Assembly: GCF_001557875.1 (NCBI RefSeq)
Contig: NZ_LNRF01000001.1
Location: 248,001-312,000 of the forward strand
Source: Vibrio splendidus
Lineage (GTDB): Bacteria; Pseudomonadota; Gammaproteobacteria; Enterobacterales; Vibrionaceae
Direction: 5' to 3'
DNA: 64,000 nt
Positions 33,489-42,240 of this stretch are shown piece by piece. Position 1 is the stretch's first letter. Each line of letters begins with the position of its first letter. The notes below the pieces were generated by a model that was not told the DNA's origin, did not search any database, and saw only the letters and a program-made list of their open reading frames with translations. Both the position numbers and the translations under genes were made by a program.

Positions 33489-34706
33489 ATGAAAAGAGAA
33501 CAAACGATTGATAAGCTCTATCAGCTAGCCGAACAAACTCAACAAGTTCAGGCTGACCGAATTGAGATTATTTTGGAAGAGCGAAGTGATGAACATTTCC
33601 CTCCAATGTCTAAAGCTATGATGGAGACTCGTTCTGGTTTGACGCGTCGTAAACTCGATGAAGCGATCACTAAACTTGAAGCTGATGGCCATCAGTTTAC
33701 AAAGAACAACGCCAATCATTACTCGATTTCATTGACAGAAGCTCACATGTTGATGGACGCGGCAGAAGTGCCAAAGTTCCACCAACGTAAGCAGCACGCT
33801 GACAATAAGCCATGGATTATCAACGTACAAAACCAGAAGGGTGGTACGGGTAAATCAATGACAGCAGTTCACTTAGCCGCTTGTTTGTCTCTGAATTTGG
33901 ATAAGCGCTACCGTATCTGTTTGATTGACTTGGATCCTCAGGGCTCTTTGCGTCTGTTCCTAAATCCACAAATTAGTGGAGCAGAGCACGACAGTATCTA
34001 TTCTGCCGTCGATATCATGTTGGACAACGTGCCTGAAGACCAAGACGTCGATCTAGAGTTTCTTCGTAAGAACGTACTATTGCCAACTCAATATCCAAAC
34101 CTGAAGACAATTTCTGCATTCCCAGAAGATGCGATGTTTAACGCTGAAGCGTGGCAAAGCCTTTCACAAGATCAGTCACTTGATATTGTTCGTCTGTTAA
34201 AAGAGAAGCTTATCGACAAAATCGCCGATGATTTCGATGTGATTATGATTGATACCGGCCCGCACGTTGACCCTCTAGTATGGAATGCAATGTACGCGTC
34301 GAATGCACTTCTGATTCCATGTGCTGCTAAGCGTTTGGATTGGGCTTCAACGGTTAACTTCTTCCAGCACTTACCAACGGTTTACGAAATGTTCCCGGAT
34401 GACTGGAAAGGGCTCGAATTTGTTCGTCTAATGCCAACCATGTTTGAAGACGATAACAAGAAACAGGTGTCAGTTCTGACTGAAATGAACTACCTGTTGA
34501 ATGACCAAGTAATGATGGCAACCATTCCAAGAAGCCGTGCTTTTGAAACCTGTGCCGACACTTACAGCACGGTTTTCGATCTAACGGTGAGCGACTTTGA
34601 GGGCGGCAAGAAAACTCTAGCTGTTGCTCAAGACGCAGTACAAAAAAGTGCTCTAGAATTAGAGCGCGTATTACATAGCAACTGGCCTTCACTTAATCAG
34701 GGATAA
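33489..34706 (+). CDS. parA2: Chromosome II partition ATPase ParA2
   Basis: A 405-residue ParA of the large (type Ia-like) kind with an N-terminal HTH-like region (about 1-105) before the ATPase domain. The deviant Walker A KGGTGKS is at residues 117-123, with IDLDPQGSLRLF and IMIDTGPHVDP following. It forms ATP-dependent filaments on DNA and, with ParB2 and parS2 sites, places the origin of chromosome II. It lies next to oriII and is followed five bases later by parB2. GGAAA precedes the ATG at 33489. Confidence 0.97.
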   Translation: MKREQTIDKLYQLAEQTQQVQADRIEIILEERSDEHFPPMSKAMMETRSGLTRRKLDEAITKLEADGHQFTKNNANHYSISLTEAHMLMDAAEVPKFHQRKQHADNKPWIINVQNQKGGTGKSMTAVHLAACLSLNLDKRYRICLIDLDPQGSLRLFLNPQISGAEHDSIYSAVDIMLDNVPEDQDVDLEFLRKNVLLPTQYPNLKTISAFPEDAMFNAEAWQSLSQDQSLDIVRLLKEKLIDKIADDFDVIMIDTGPHVDPLVWNAMYASNALLIPCAAKRLDWASTVNFFQHLPTVYEMFPDDWKGLEFVRLMPTMFEDDNKKQVSVLTEMNYLLNDQVMMATIPRSRAFETCADTYSTVFDLTVSDFEGGKKTLAVAQDAVQKSALELERVLHSNWPSLNQG

Positions 34707-34711
34707 CAACA

Positions 34712-35686
34712 ATGGCAATTAAAACATCTGACTTAAATGCAAAGCTATTTGGTAAAGCAAACAAACGTCGTGTAGCTACGCCTCAAGAAGCGCAAACTGC
34801 TGCTAAAGAACAGGCTCAAGTGATTGAACTTTCAGTTGCGGGTGAAGAGTTGGTTTCATTTGAATTGGTTCGTATTCCAGCAGCCGATGTCGCAACTCGA
34901 ACGGTTGTTTTTGAAGAGAATGCTCGTGAGCAATCTTTCTTAAATGAGCACGCGCTTTCTGATGTTCTTACAACATTAAAAGAACGTGGTCAGCAATACC
35001 CAGCGGTTGGTCGTAAGAATAAAGACGGTAAGATTGAAGTTCTTGATGGTAGCCGTCGTCGTATGTCATGTATTTTGGCTGACAAAGAGTTCCTAATCTA
35101 TGTTGCTGAAAACATTAACGGCGAACACGCTAAGTTTCTATCAGACGTAGCTAACGCTCATAAACCGCTTTCTCTTTACGAGAAGGGTAAAGAGATGCAA
35201 GCGAAGCTGGATAAAGGCGAAGCTGAGGACCAGAAAGCACTGGCGAAAATGTTCCAGTGCAGTGAAGCTTTGGTGAGTGGTGCATTGAAAGCGGCCGCTT
35301 TACCACTTGAATTGCTACAAGCTTACCCAAATGTGAGCGACCTTGGTCGTCCAACTATTGTTAAGCTACACAAACAGTTTGGTGGATTGACGAGTGAACA
35401 ACAACAAACATTGCTGACTAAGTGTGATGCTTCTGAAGGTTTTGTTTGGCAACGTAGTGAAGCTCAAGGCGTAACTCGTCTAACAAAAGACGTGACAGAA
35501 ACTTTGGAAGGTTGGATTCTTGAATTGGCGCCAGCGCCAGTGAAGAAAACGTCTCCAAAAGTTGAGCTTATTAAAGGCCGCGCATCATACAGCCGTAAGG
35601 GTTCAAACTTGGCGTTGAACCTTAAGAAAGTTGATGATGCGACAATGGAAGAAATCCTCGCTTTCGTACAATCGAAGCTTGACTAA
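34712..35686 (+). CDS. parB2: Chromosome II partition protein ParB2
   Basis: A 324-residue ParB. A ParB/Srx-type N-terminal domain has NEHALSDVLTTLKERGQQYPAVGRKN (shown in part) and DGSRRRMSCI; the central HTH lies around ALAKMFQCSEALVSGALKAA (about 172-192). It binds parS2 (TTTACANTGTAAA), of which seven perfect copies are in this window, and works with ParA2 in origin segregation. A terminator follows directly, so parA2-parB2 is a two-gene operon. Confidence 0.96.
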   Translation: MAIKTSDLNAKLFGKANKRRVATPQEAQTAAKEQAQVIELSVAGEELVSFELVRIPAADVATRTVVFEENAREQSFLNEHALSDVLTTLKERGQQYPAVGRKNKDGKIEVLDGSRRRMSCILADKEFLIYVAENINGEHAKFLSDVANAHKPLSLYEKGKEMQAKLDKGEAEDQKALAKMFQCSEALVSGALKAAALPLELLQAYPNVSDLGRPTIVKLHKQFGGLTSEQQQTLLTKCDASEGFVWQRSEAQGVTRLTKDVTETLEGWILELAPAPVKKTSPKVELIKGRASYSRKGSNLALNLKKVDDATMEEILAFVQSKLD

Positions 35687-35711
35687 GTCGACGACTTTTC
35701 ATTACTACTCT

Positions 35712-35736
35712 AAAGCCGCTTTATGCGGCTTTTTAT
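35712..35736 (+). terminator. Terminator of parA2-parB2
   Basis: AAAGCCGC / GCGGCTTT stem with a five-base loop, followed by a T run, about 26 bases after the parB2 stop. Confidence 0.9.
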
Positions 35737-35779
35737 TTGGCTGTGATAAACTGTGTTTAGATGAATCTGGACGCTAACT

Positions 35780-37873
35780 ATGACAAACCCAACCAACACT
35801 TTTCTGCATACACTTTCTAACATTGCTCAACATAACGATCACCGTTACGGCGTGGTCTTTGATGGAGATTTTGATTGGCAAAACTCTGCTGTTTTTACCT
35901 TCCTTCAAGACTCACACACTCCGAGTATCTTCCAGATTGGCGGTACGCCATTTGAAGGTGTGATTCATGCTCCAGTAAAAAAAGGTCAACAATTGCTTGG
36001 TCGAGAGTGCCAAGTTCTTGTTTGTGATTTTAGAGAACAATTCGATGCAAATGGTTTTAGCGCCGCGCTGGGTTCGTTAGTCGGTGGGGGGCTGTTGTTG
36101 GTGTTGCCGCCAAAAGTTGATGACTCTGAAGATAGCGAGTGCTTTGCTCAACGTTGGCTAAAACGCCATTTCGATAAACTGATCTCTGTTTCACAACACA
36201 ATGAAGTAGGGGATGTTATTCAAGCGACTAACGCTCTTCCTCAGATGCAAAGCGCTAAAAATGGTTTGGACAAATTTGAACAGCAAAGCATGGCTGTTGA
36301 GTTAGTTAAGAAAGTCGTCACGGGACATCGAAAGCGCCCATTAATTCTGACCGCAGACAGAGGTCGAGGTAAAAGCTCAACTCTGGGTATTGCCGCAGCG
36401 CAGCTGTTAGTTGAGCGTCACGGGTTTAATATTATTGTTACGGCACCTTCAGTCAAAGCGGTAGAGCCGGTATTTTCTCATGCTAGCCAAGGGTTAGAAT
36501 CTTGCGAAGTGGTTAACGCTACTCACATTGGTCATCAAGGTGGCAGTTTAAGATTCGTCGCGCCAGATGAATTACTTAAATCTAAGCCTGATTGCGATTT
36601 GTTATTGGTTGATGAATCCGCTGCAATTCCAATTCCAATGCTTAAATCCATGGTCGATATCTATCACCGTATGGTTTTTTCAACCACGGTACACGGTTAC
36701 GAGGGTAGTGGACGTGGGTTTGGTATTAAGTTTGAGTCTTGGCTTTCTGAACATCGTCCGGGGTGGAAAGGCTTTAAGCTCGGACAACCGATTCGTTGGA
36801 ATAACAACGATCCGCTAGAGACTTGGTTGTTTGATTGCTTCCTACTTGGTAATGACGCATCACTCAGTGACTCGGCGGTTGATGAACTCGATGGCTTTTC
36901 TGCCGAGGCAATCAACCAATTAAACTTGGTCGAGTTATCAAAAGCAGAATGCTTGGCTAATCCTGAGCAGCTACAACAATGTTTTTCTCTTCTCGTGGAT
37001 GCGCACTATCAGACCTCGCCTAATGACTTAATGCAGTTTCTCAATAACCCAGCAATCCGTTTATACGCCGCTTGGAAGCAAGACGAATGTTTAGGCTGTA
37101 TGTTCGTGACGGAAGAAGGAGGTTTGGACAGCGAGTTGATTGCTCAAATTCAACTTGGAAAACGCAGGCCTCAAGGTCACCTTGCCCCTGTATTACTTGC
37201 AAACCAACTTGGCTGTACTCAGGCAGCGACCAGTCGTTGCCTTCGAGTTATGCGCATTGCTGTTTCAGCGCGTCATCAAGGTTTAGGTATTGGCAGTTGG
37301 ATGTTGGGGCAATTATCTGAACAAAATCGTCAAGCTGATTATTTGGCGACAAGCTTCGGTGCGACCAGTGAACTGATTTCTTTCTGGCATGATAGTGAAT
37401 TTGTGCCTGTTCATATCGGCCACCAGCGAGATCAGGCAAGTGGTTGTCACTCGGTGCTGATGGTTAAGGCGCTTAACCCAAGAGCTCAAGCTTGGGTCTA
37501 CCAACTGAAAAACCATTTTGAGCGCAGCTACTGTTTTCTTGTTTCTGGTTCTTTAGTTTCACTTGAAACTGATATGGTGCGAGCACTGCTGCCAAAGAGT
37601 GTACAAACCATTATTGAGTTTGAAACTCAGTTAGTTAGAAATTACGTAAACGGTGGCAATAGTTATGATGCGATTAGCTTCTGCGTATTGAACTTGATTC
37701 TGCTCAGTAACGATCGAGGAGCCAGTGTTTCTGACTTACTTATCGCAAAGGTCGTTCAACAGAAAGAGTGGGGGACTTGTGTCGAACAGTTTAATCTTGT
37801 TGGTCGTAAACAAGCAGAGATTCAGTTTCGTAAAGATGTCGATGCTTTGCTAGCAAATTTACAGTGTAAATAG
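35780..37873 (+). CDS. tmcA: tRNA(Met) cytidine acetyltransferase TmcA
   Basis: A 697-residue protein with the TmcA domain order: N-terminal DUF1726, RNA helicase-like module with Walker A ADRGRGKSS (about 192-200) and LLLVDESAAIPIPML, then a GNAT acetyltransferase region with RIAVSARHQGLGIGSWML (about 488) and a C-terminal tRNA-binding domain. It makes N4-acetylcytidine at the wobble base of elongator tRNA-Met using ATP and acetyl-CoA. The last codons (Leu-Gln-Cys-Lys-stop) are a perfect parS2 site. It is next to parB2 on the same strand but behind a terminator. Confidence 0.95.
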   Translation: MTNPTNTFLHTLSNIAQHNDHRYGVVFDGDFDWQNSAVFTFLQDSHTPSIFQIGGTPFEGVIHAPVKKGQQLLGRECQVLVCDFREQFDANGFSAALGSLVGGGLLLVLPPKVDDSEDSECFAQRWLKRHFDKLISVSQHNEVGDVIQATNALPQMQSAKNGLDKFEQQSMAVELVKKVVTGHRKRPLILTADRGRGKSSTLGIAAAQLLVERHGFNIIVTAPSVKAVEPVFSHASQGLESCEVVNATHIGHQGGSLRFVAPDELLKSKPDCDLLLVDESAAIPIPMLKSMVDIYHRMVFSTTVHGYEGSGRGFGIKFESWLSEHRPGWKGFKLGQPIRWNNNDPLETWLFDCFLLGNDASLSDSAVDELDGFSAEAINQLNLVELSKAECLANPEQLQQCFSLLVDAHYQTSPNDLMQFLNNPAIRLYAAWKQDECLGCMFVTEEGGLDSELIAQIQLGKRRPQGHLAPVLLANQLGCTQAATSRCLRVMRIAVSARHQGLGIGSWMLGQLSEQNRQADYLATSFGATSELISFWHDSEFVPVHIGHQRDQASGCHSVLMVKALNPRAQAWVYQLKNHFERSYCFLVSGSLVSLETDMVRALLPKSVQTIIEFETQLVRNYVNGGNSYDAISFCVLNLILLSNDRGASVSDLLIAKVVQQKEWGTCVEQFNLVGRKQAEIQFRKDVDALLANLQCK
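37858..37870. other. parS2 site inside the tmcA 3' end
   Basis: TTTACAGTGTAAA, perfect match. It overlaps the last codons of tmcA, directly before the stop. Confidence 0.8.
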
Positions 37874-37913
37874 ACAGGCCATCATTTTAATAAACTTACC
37901 ACTACGAACTAGA

Positions 37914-37926
37914 TTTACAGTGTAAA
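37914..37926. other. parS2 site
   Basis: TTTACAGTGTAAA, perfect match, 56 bp from the tmcA-embedded copy. Confidence 0.8.
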
Positions 37927-37939
37927 TTAGAATCTTGGA

Positions 37940-37952
37940 TTTACACTGTAAA
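37940..37952. other. parS2 site
   Basis: TTTACACTGTAAA, perfect match, 26 bp from the previous copy. The three together form the densest parS2 cluster in the window. Confidence 0.8.
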
Positions 37953-38291
37953 CTGGAACACACTATCGAAATCAGGTTTTACCCGGATTACCTGCTTTAT
38001 CCTTTCTGTTTTATCTCTCCATGACAGCCTCTAATCTTTTAAACCGACTCGTCTTTACTATCTGGCTCAACCTCGAATCAACATTCAATCGCACTAAATA
38101 TTTTGCAAAATTCATCAATGTATTTGTAAAGGTGAAGCGGATCATAAAATGTGTCAGTCTTATTTATGAGTCATGTTTGCAGAATCGAAAGTAAGTGATG
38201 TGACGCTGATTATTCTAATAATGTGATACTCAGCGCAGAACGAATTATATAGACTGAATAACAACTGAGTCATTAGGGATACTCAATTCGA

Positions 38292-39962
38292 ATGTGGGAT
38301 AACATCGTTACATTGTCGGAAGATAAGCAACAAGTGATGGCGTGTCTGCCAACTGGGTTTGTGGTTGACGCAAGCTTTGATAACAAGACGCTGCCACCAA
38401 TCTTGGAAGCTTTGAACGTATCTAACTATTTTCTTTTCGAAGAAGAGGTGTTGCGCTTCGTCACTCTTGCTAAAGAAGGCAAGGGTGAAGCTTATGAAGG
38501 AATCTTGATTGCTGAAGTTCGTAATGCAAGTGTTGCAGTCGAATTGTCTGATGATGAGATGCTTGCAAGTCTTGTGGTAACGGGGCCATATGATGGACAC
38601 GCGCTGCGTGGTAGCGACATCATTCACTGTTTAGCTCAAGCTCACATAACAAAAGGAATTAACAAGTTAGCGCTCAGAAAAGCATTGATGATGAGTAGCA
38701 AGCTTAAGCCCGGCGAAAAGTTTACTCAGCCAGTCGCCAAGGGGACGCAACCTGTAAAGGGGAAAGACGCTAAGTTTGCCGCCTTGGTTGAAGACATTAC
38801 TCGCCAAGTCTTGAAGCCTCGCAGTAAAGACGAAGGCAAGATCGATATGCGAGATTTGGGACAAACCATTACCGTTGGTCAAAATGATCACTTAATGAAA
38901 CGTACCCCCGCAACCAAAGGCATCGCTGGCTTTACCGTCCAAGGTCGAGTTATCCCTCCTCTTCCCGGACAAGATAGTTTAATTAAGCCTGGCAAAGGCA
39001 CCTATATCTCTCCTGACGACCCTAACTTACTACTCGCCTCATATCCTGGACTACCCATCATTAAAGATCGAACCATTGAAGTGGATGACGCCTTGTGTGT
39101 TAGTAACGTCGATGTCTCAACTGGGCACGTTAAATTTAAAGGCAATGTATTTGTCTCTGGCAACATCGAACCGGGAATGATCGTCAAAGCGACCGGCAGT
39201 GTTACGGTTGGTGGTTTTATCGAATCGGCAGAAGTTCAAGCTCAGGGTGATATCAAAGTCGCCAAAGGGATTATCGGCCATACGACCAAAGAGGGCGAGC
39301 CAAAAAGCTGTAAGGTATTTAGCAAAGGTTCTATCACAGCAAGCTACGCACAGAATGCCGAGCTACAAACGGCCAACGATCTTCGACTTGGTGTACACAG
39401 CATGGGAAACGAAATTCGTTGTGGTAATAATCTTATTGTGATGGATACCATGAAGAAGCATGGTACGCTCAGCGGTGGTGAAGCCAAAGTCGGCGGAAAA
39501 GTAGAATGTGTATTCTTAGGTGTTGAGGGAGATACCGTAACCAAGGTGCATGGTTTTGCCCGCTACGACGGCTACCGACAAAAGATAGCCGAGCTAAAAG
39601 AAATCTATAAACACGCTCAAGAGCAAACCATGGATGTGATTCGCCAAGAGCTCGAATTTAAGAAGCGACCAAAAGCGGAGAGAAGCGAAGAGCAAGCGTT
39701 GGAAATTGATCAGCAACGAGAAAAGAACAACCTTGCGATTGAAAACACTAAGTCGCAGTTGGATACCCTCGAAGCGGAATTTGAAACTAACCTAGCAGAA
39801 TGCACCATAGAGGCTCATGAAAAAGTGTATACCCGAGTGACGATCCAGTTTGGTGATGAGACGGTCACGACTAAGCGAACGCATGGTGGCAGTGTATTTT
39901 CGTTCAATCAATACGAGATTCAATGTTCATTCAAGATGGAACAAGAAGATATCTCATTGTGA
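38292..39962 (+). CDS. FapA/DUF342-domain protein
   Basis: A 556-residue protein. The central region (about 230-420) is a right-handed beta-helix-like DUF342/FapA segment with repeated GN..V.G.I..G motifs (VKFKGNVFVSGNIEPGMIV, TGSVTVGGFIESAEVQAQGD). It is followed by a charged coiled coil (about 430-500) and a beta-rich tail. No signal peptide or membrane span, so cytoplasmic. Vibrio members are linked by name to polar growth or flagellar placement, but a role here is unproven. The ribosome site before the ATG is weak. Confidence 0.85.
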   Translation: MWDNIVTLSEDKQQVMACLPTGFVVDASFDNKTLPPILEALNVSNYFLFEEEVLRFVTLAKEGKGEAYEGILIAEVRNASVAVELSDDEMLASLVVTGPYDGHALRGSDIIHCLAQAHITKGINKLALRKALMMSSKLKPGEKFTQPVAKGTQPVKGKDAKFAALVEDITRQVLKPRSKDEGKIDMRDLGQTITVGQNDHLMKRTPATKGIAGFTVQGRVIPPLPGQDSLIKPGKGTYISPDDPNLLLASYPGLPIIKDRTIEVDDALCVSNVDVSTGHVKFKGNVFVSGNIEPGMIVKATGSVTVGGFIESAEVQAQGDIKVAKGIIGHTTKEGEPKSCKVFSKGSITASYAQNAELQTANDLRLGVHSMGNEIRCGNNLIVMDTMKKHGTLSGGEAKVGGKVECVFLGVEGDTVTKVHGFARYDGYRQKIAELKEIYKHAQEQTMDVIRQELEFKKRPKAERSEEQALEIDQQREKNNLAIENTKSQLDTLEAEFETNLAECTIEAHEKVYTRVTIQFGDETVTTKRTHGGSVFSFNQYEIQCSFKMEQEDISL

Positions 39963-40031
39963 TTGAAAGACTCTCAAACTGAACGAATCTGCTAGATCGG
40001 TTCGAACCGTTTTCTATATATTCGAATAAAA

Positions 40032-40057
40032 AAAGGGGGAGCTGATGCTCCCCCTTT
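40032..40057. terminator. Strong bidirectional terminator
   Basis: A perfect 11-bp stem AAAGGGGGAGC / GCTCCCCCTTT with a TGAT loop and T runs on both strands. It separates the FapA-domain gene from lapB. Confidence 0.95.
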
Positions 40058-40107
40058 GCTTTTTACTGATATTGATTTAGTTAGACTCTTTAAGTCACAT
40101 GAGCGCT

Positions 40108-42222
40108 TTAACTTGCAGCTCTTACCTTACCTTGCTTCAAGTCTGACAGAACTTGCGCTTTTGGTCCGTCGGCAATAATGCTGCCTTTCTCCATCACTAT
40201 CACTCTGTCTACAATGTCCAACATCGACGTTTTATGTGTAATCAGAATTAACGTCTCACTTGGTAACAATTGGTTAAGCTGGTGCTTGATGTGCATCTCT
40301 GAGCGATTATCCATGGCACTGGTCGGCTCATCCATCAATAACACAGGAGGACGGCCTAGGAAGGCTCTAGCAATGGCAATCGACTGGCGTTGACCACCAG
40401 ACAGTAAACCACCGCCTTCGCCCACTTGTCGTTCTAAGCCTGCTGGATCTTGCTGAGTAAAAGCGGTAACACCTGCACGGTTCGCTGCATCCATTACATC
40501 ACGGTCATCGACCAATGGACGACCCAAGGTAATGTTGTCTCTTACTGAACCGTAGAACAGGTTACTGTCTTGCGGAACACAGCCTATATTGCGTCGTACG
40601 TCGACATGATGCAGTTGCTCCATGTCGGTGTCATCAATGCGTACATGGCCCTCTGTGGGCTTATACAGGCCCATAATCAGGCGCTCTAGAGTCGTTTTAC
40701 CTGAACCAATTCGGCCAATGATCGCCACCTTTTCACCAGGTTTAATATGCAGCGTTAAGTCTCTGATAGAAGCGACTGGCGAGTCAGGGTAGTGGAACGT
40801 CACTTTGTCTAACGCGATATGACCTTGAATAATCGGGCGGTGAATGTAGCGTTTGCCTTCTTCTTGTTCGTCAGGCATCGACATTACTTGTTCAATCAGA
40901 GTCATCGATGACTTCGCTTGGTTGTAACGTGTAGAAAGCAAAGACAGTTGAACAAGAGGGCCAATCGCTCGGCCGCTCAGCATGGTTGCGGCAATCAAGC
41001 CACCCATCGTCAGTTCGCCTTCCGCTATTAGGTACACACCAAAGATGATCATACCAACGTTGGTACTTTGCTGAACAAAACCTGCGGTGTTTTGGATGCT
41101 ATCGGTGATACGACGACTTTTGATATTCCAATTCGCCATGTGAGCAACCGCTTCTTCCCAACGGAATTGGAACTGACTTTGCGCACTGAACAGTTTAACG
41201 GTTTCTAAACCAGCCAAACTCTCAATTAAGTTCGCGTATTTTTGAGAAGCAAGACGAGAGCCTTCTTCAATAGTACGACGCAGTGGACCTTGGATTAACA
41301 GTGCATAGATGATCAGAATGACCACGCCGATAACAGGAACGAACACAAGGTTTCCGGCCATTAACCAAATGAGCGCTAAGAACATCAGTGCGAAGGGAAG
41401 GTCGATTAGCGAGCCGATGGTTGCAGAGGTAAAGAACTCACGGATTGATTCGAACTCTTGCAAGTTTTTAGCGAAAGCACCGACAGAAGCAGGCTTTGCT
41501 TCCATGCGAATCCCCAGTACTTTACTGAACAACTTGGAGGAAATGAGAATATCGGATTTCTTACCAGCAACATCAATGAAGTAGCTTCGCATCAACTTGA
41601 GCAGCAAATCGAATAGGAACACCACAAAGATACCACTTGCCAGCACCCACAAGGTTTCAAAGGCGAGGTTTGGTACTACTTTGTCATACACCAAACGTGT
41701 GAACATGGGCGCGGCAATCGCGAAGATGTTGATCAGAATGGAGGCAATCAACACATCTCGGTAGATGTTTTTCGATTCCCAAATGGTGCTCCAAAACCAG
41801 TGACCTTTACGGGTTTTTAGAACCTCTGGTGAACGTTCATCATAACGGAACTGTTTTTTTACCAAGAAGTAGCGGCCGATGAATTGTTCTTTCAGCTCTT
41901 CGACAGGAATGATGATTGGCACCATTCCGCTTTCCGCTGTAATGATTTCCGCTTCTTGTTTCTCTAAATCGATACTGTTGAGAACGCACGCTTCGCCTTG
42001 TTTAAGTAGTAAAACCGCAGGCAGTATCAGGTGAGGGATCTTTTCTAAGTCGGAACGGTTTTCTTTCGCCACTAATCCCGCTCGCTCCGCAGAACGAGGG
42101 AATAGGAAAGGGGTTAGCTTTCCATCGGATAGTGGTAGCCCATTGATCAACGCTTCGGGCGAGTTAGCTAACCCGTAATACCGGCTAACGTAGATCAGTG
42201 AGTTCAATAGTGGATCTTGCAT
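40108..42222 (-). CDS. lapB: Type I secretion ABC transporter LapB
   Basis: A 704-residue ABC exporter. The N-terminal 130 residues are a C39-peptidase-like domain that lacks the catalytic Cys, as in LapB/HlyB-type transporters. Membrane spans occupy about 155-440, then the ATPase has Walker A IGRIGSGKTT, signature LLSGGQRQSIAIARAF and Walker B VLLMDEPTSAMD. It powers secretion of a giant repeat adhesin to the cell surface with LapC and an outer-membrane TolC-like protein. Last gene of the lapC-lapG-lapD-lapB group. Neither the adhesin nor the outer-membrane part is in the window. Confidence 0.92.
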   Translation of the reverse strand: MQDPLLNSLIYVSRYYGLANSPEALINGLPLSDGKLTPFLFPRSAERAGLVAKENRSDLEKIPHLILPAVLLLKQGEACVLNSIDLEKQEAEIITAESGMVPIIIPVEELKEQFIGRYFLVKKQFRYDERSPEVLKTRKGHWFWSTIWESKNIYRDVLIASILINIFAIAAPMFTRLVYDKVVPNLAFETLWVLASGIFVVFLFDLLLKLMRSYFIDVAGKKSDILISSKLFSKVLGIRMEAKPASVGAFAKNLQEFESIREFFTSATIGSLIDLPFALMFLALIWLMAGNLVFVPVIGVVILIIYALLIQGPLRRTIEEGSRLASQKYANLIESLAGLETVKLFSAQSQFQFRWEEAVAHMANWNIKSRRITDSIQNTAGFVQQSTNVGMIIFGVYLIAEGELTMGGLIAATMLSGRAIGPLVQLSLLSTRYNQAKSSMTLIEQVMSMPDEQEEGKRYIHRPIIQGHIALDKVTFHYPDSPVASIRDLTLHIKPGEKVAIIGRIGSGKTTLERLIMGLYKPTEGHVRIDDTDMEQLHHVDVRRNIGCVPQDSNLFYGSVRDNITLGRPLVDDRDVMDAANRAGVTAFTQQDPAGLERQVGEGGGLLSGGQRQSIAIARAFLGRPPVLLMDEPTSAMDNRSEMHIKHQLNQLLPSETLILITHKTSMLDIVDRVIVMEKGSIIADGPKAQVLSDLKQGKVRAAS

Positions 42223-42240
42223 GTGATATAACCCTTACAA

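Larger units (their letters stand above)
37874..38291. other. Intergenic region after tmcA with parS2 sites
   Basis: 418 bp with no ORF. It contains two parS2 sites (listed) in its first 80 bp; the rest is AT-rich and presumably holds the promoter of the FapA-domain gene. Confidence 0.6.
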
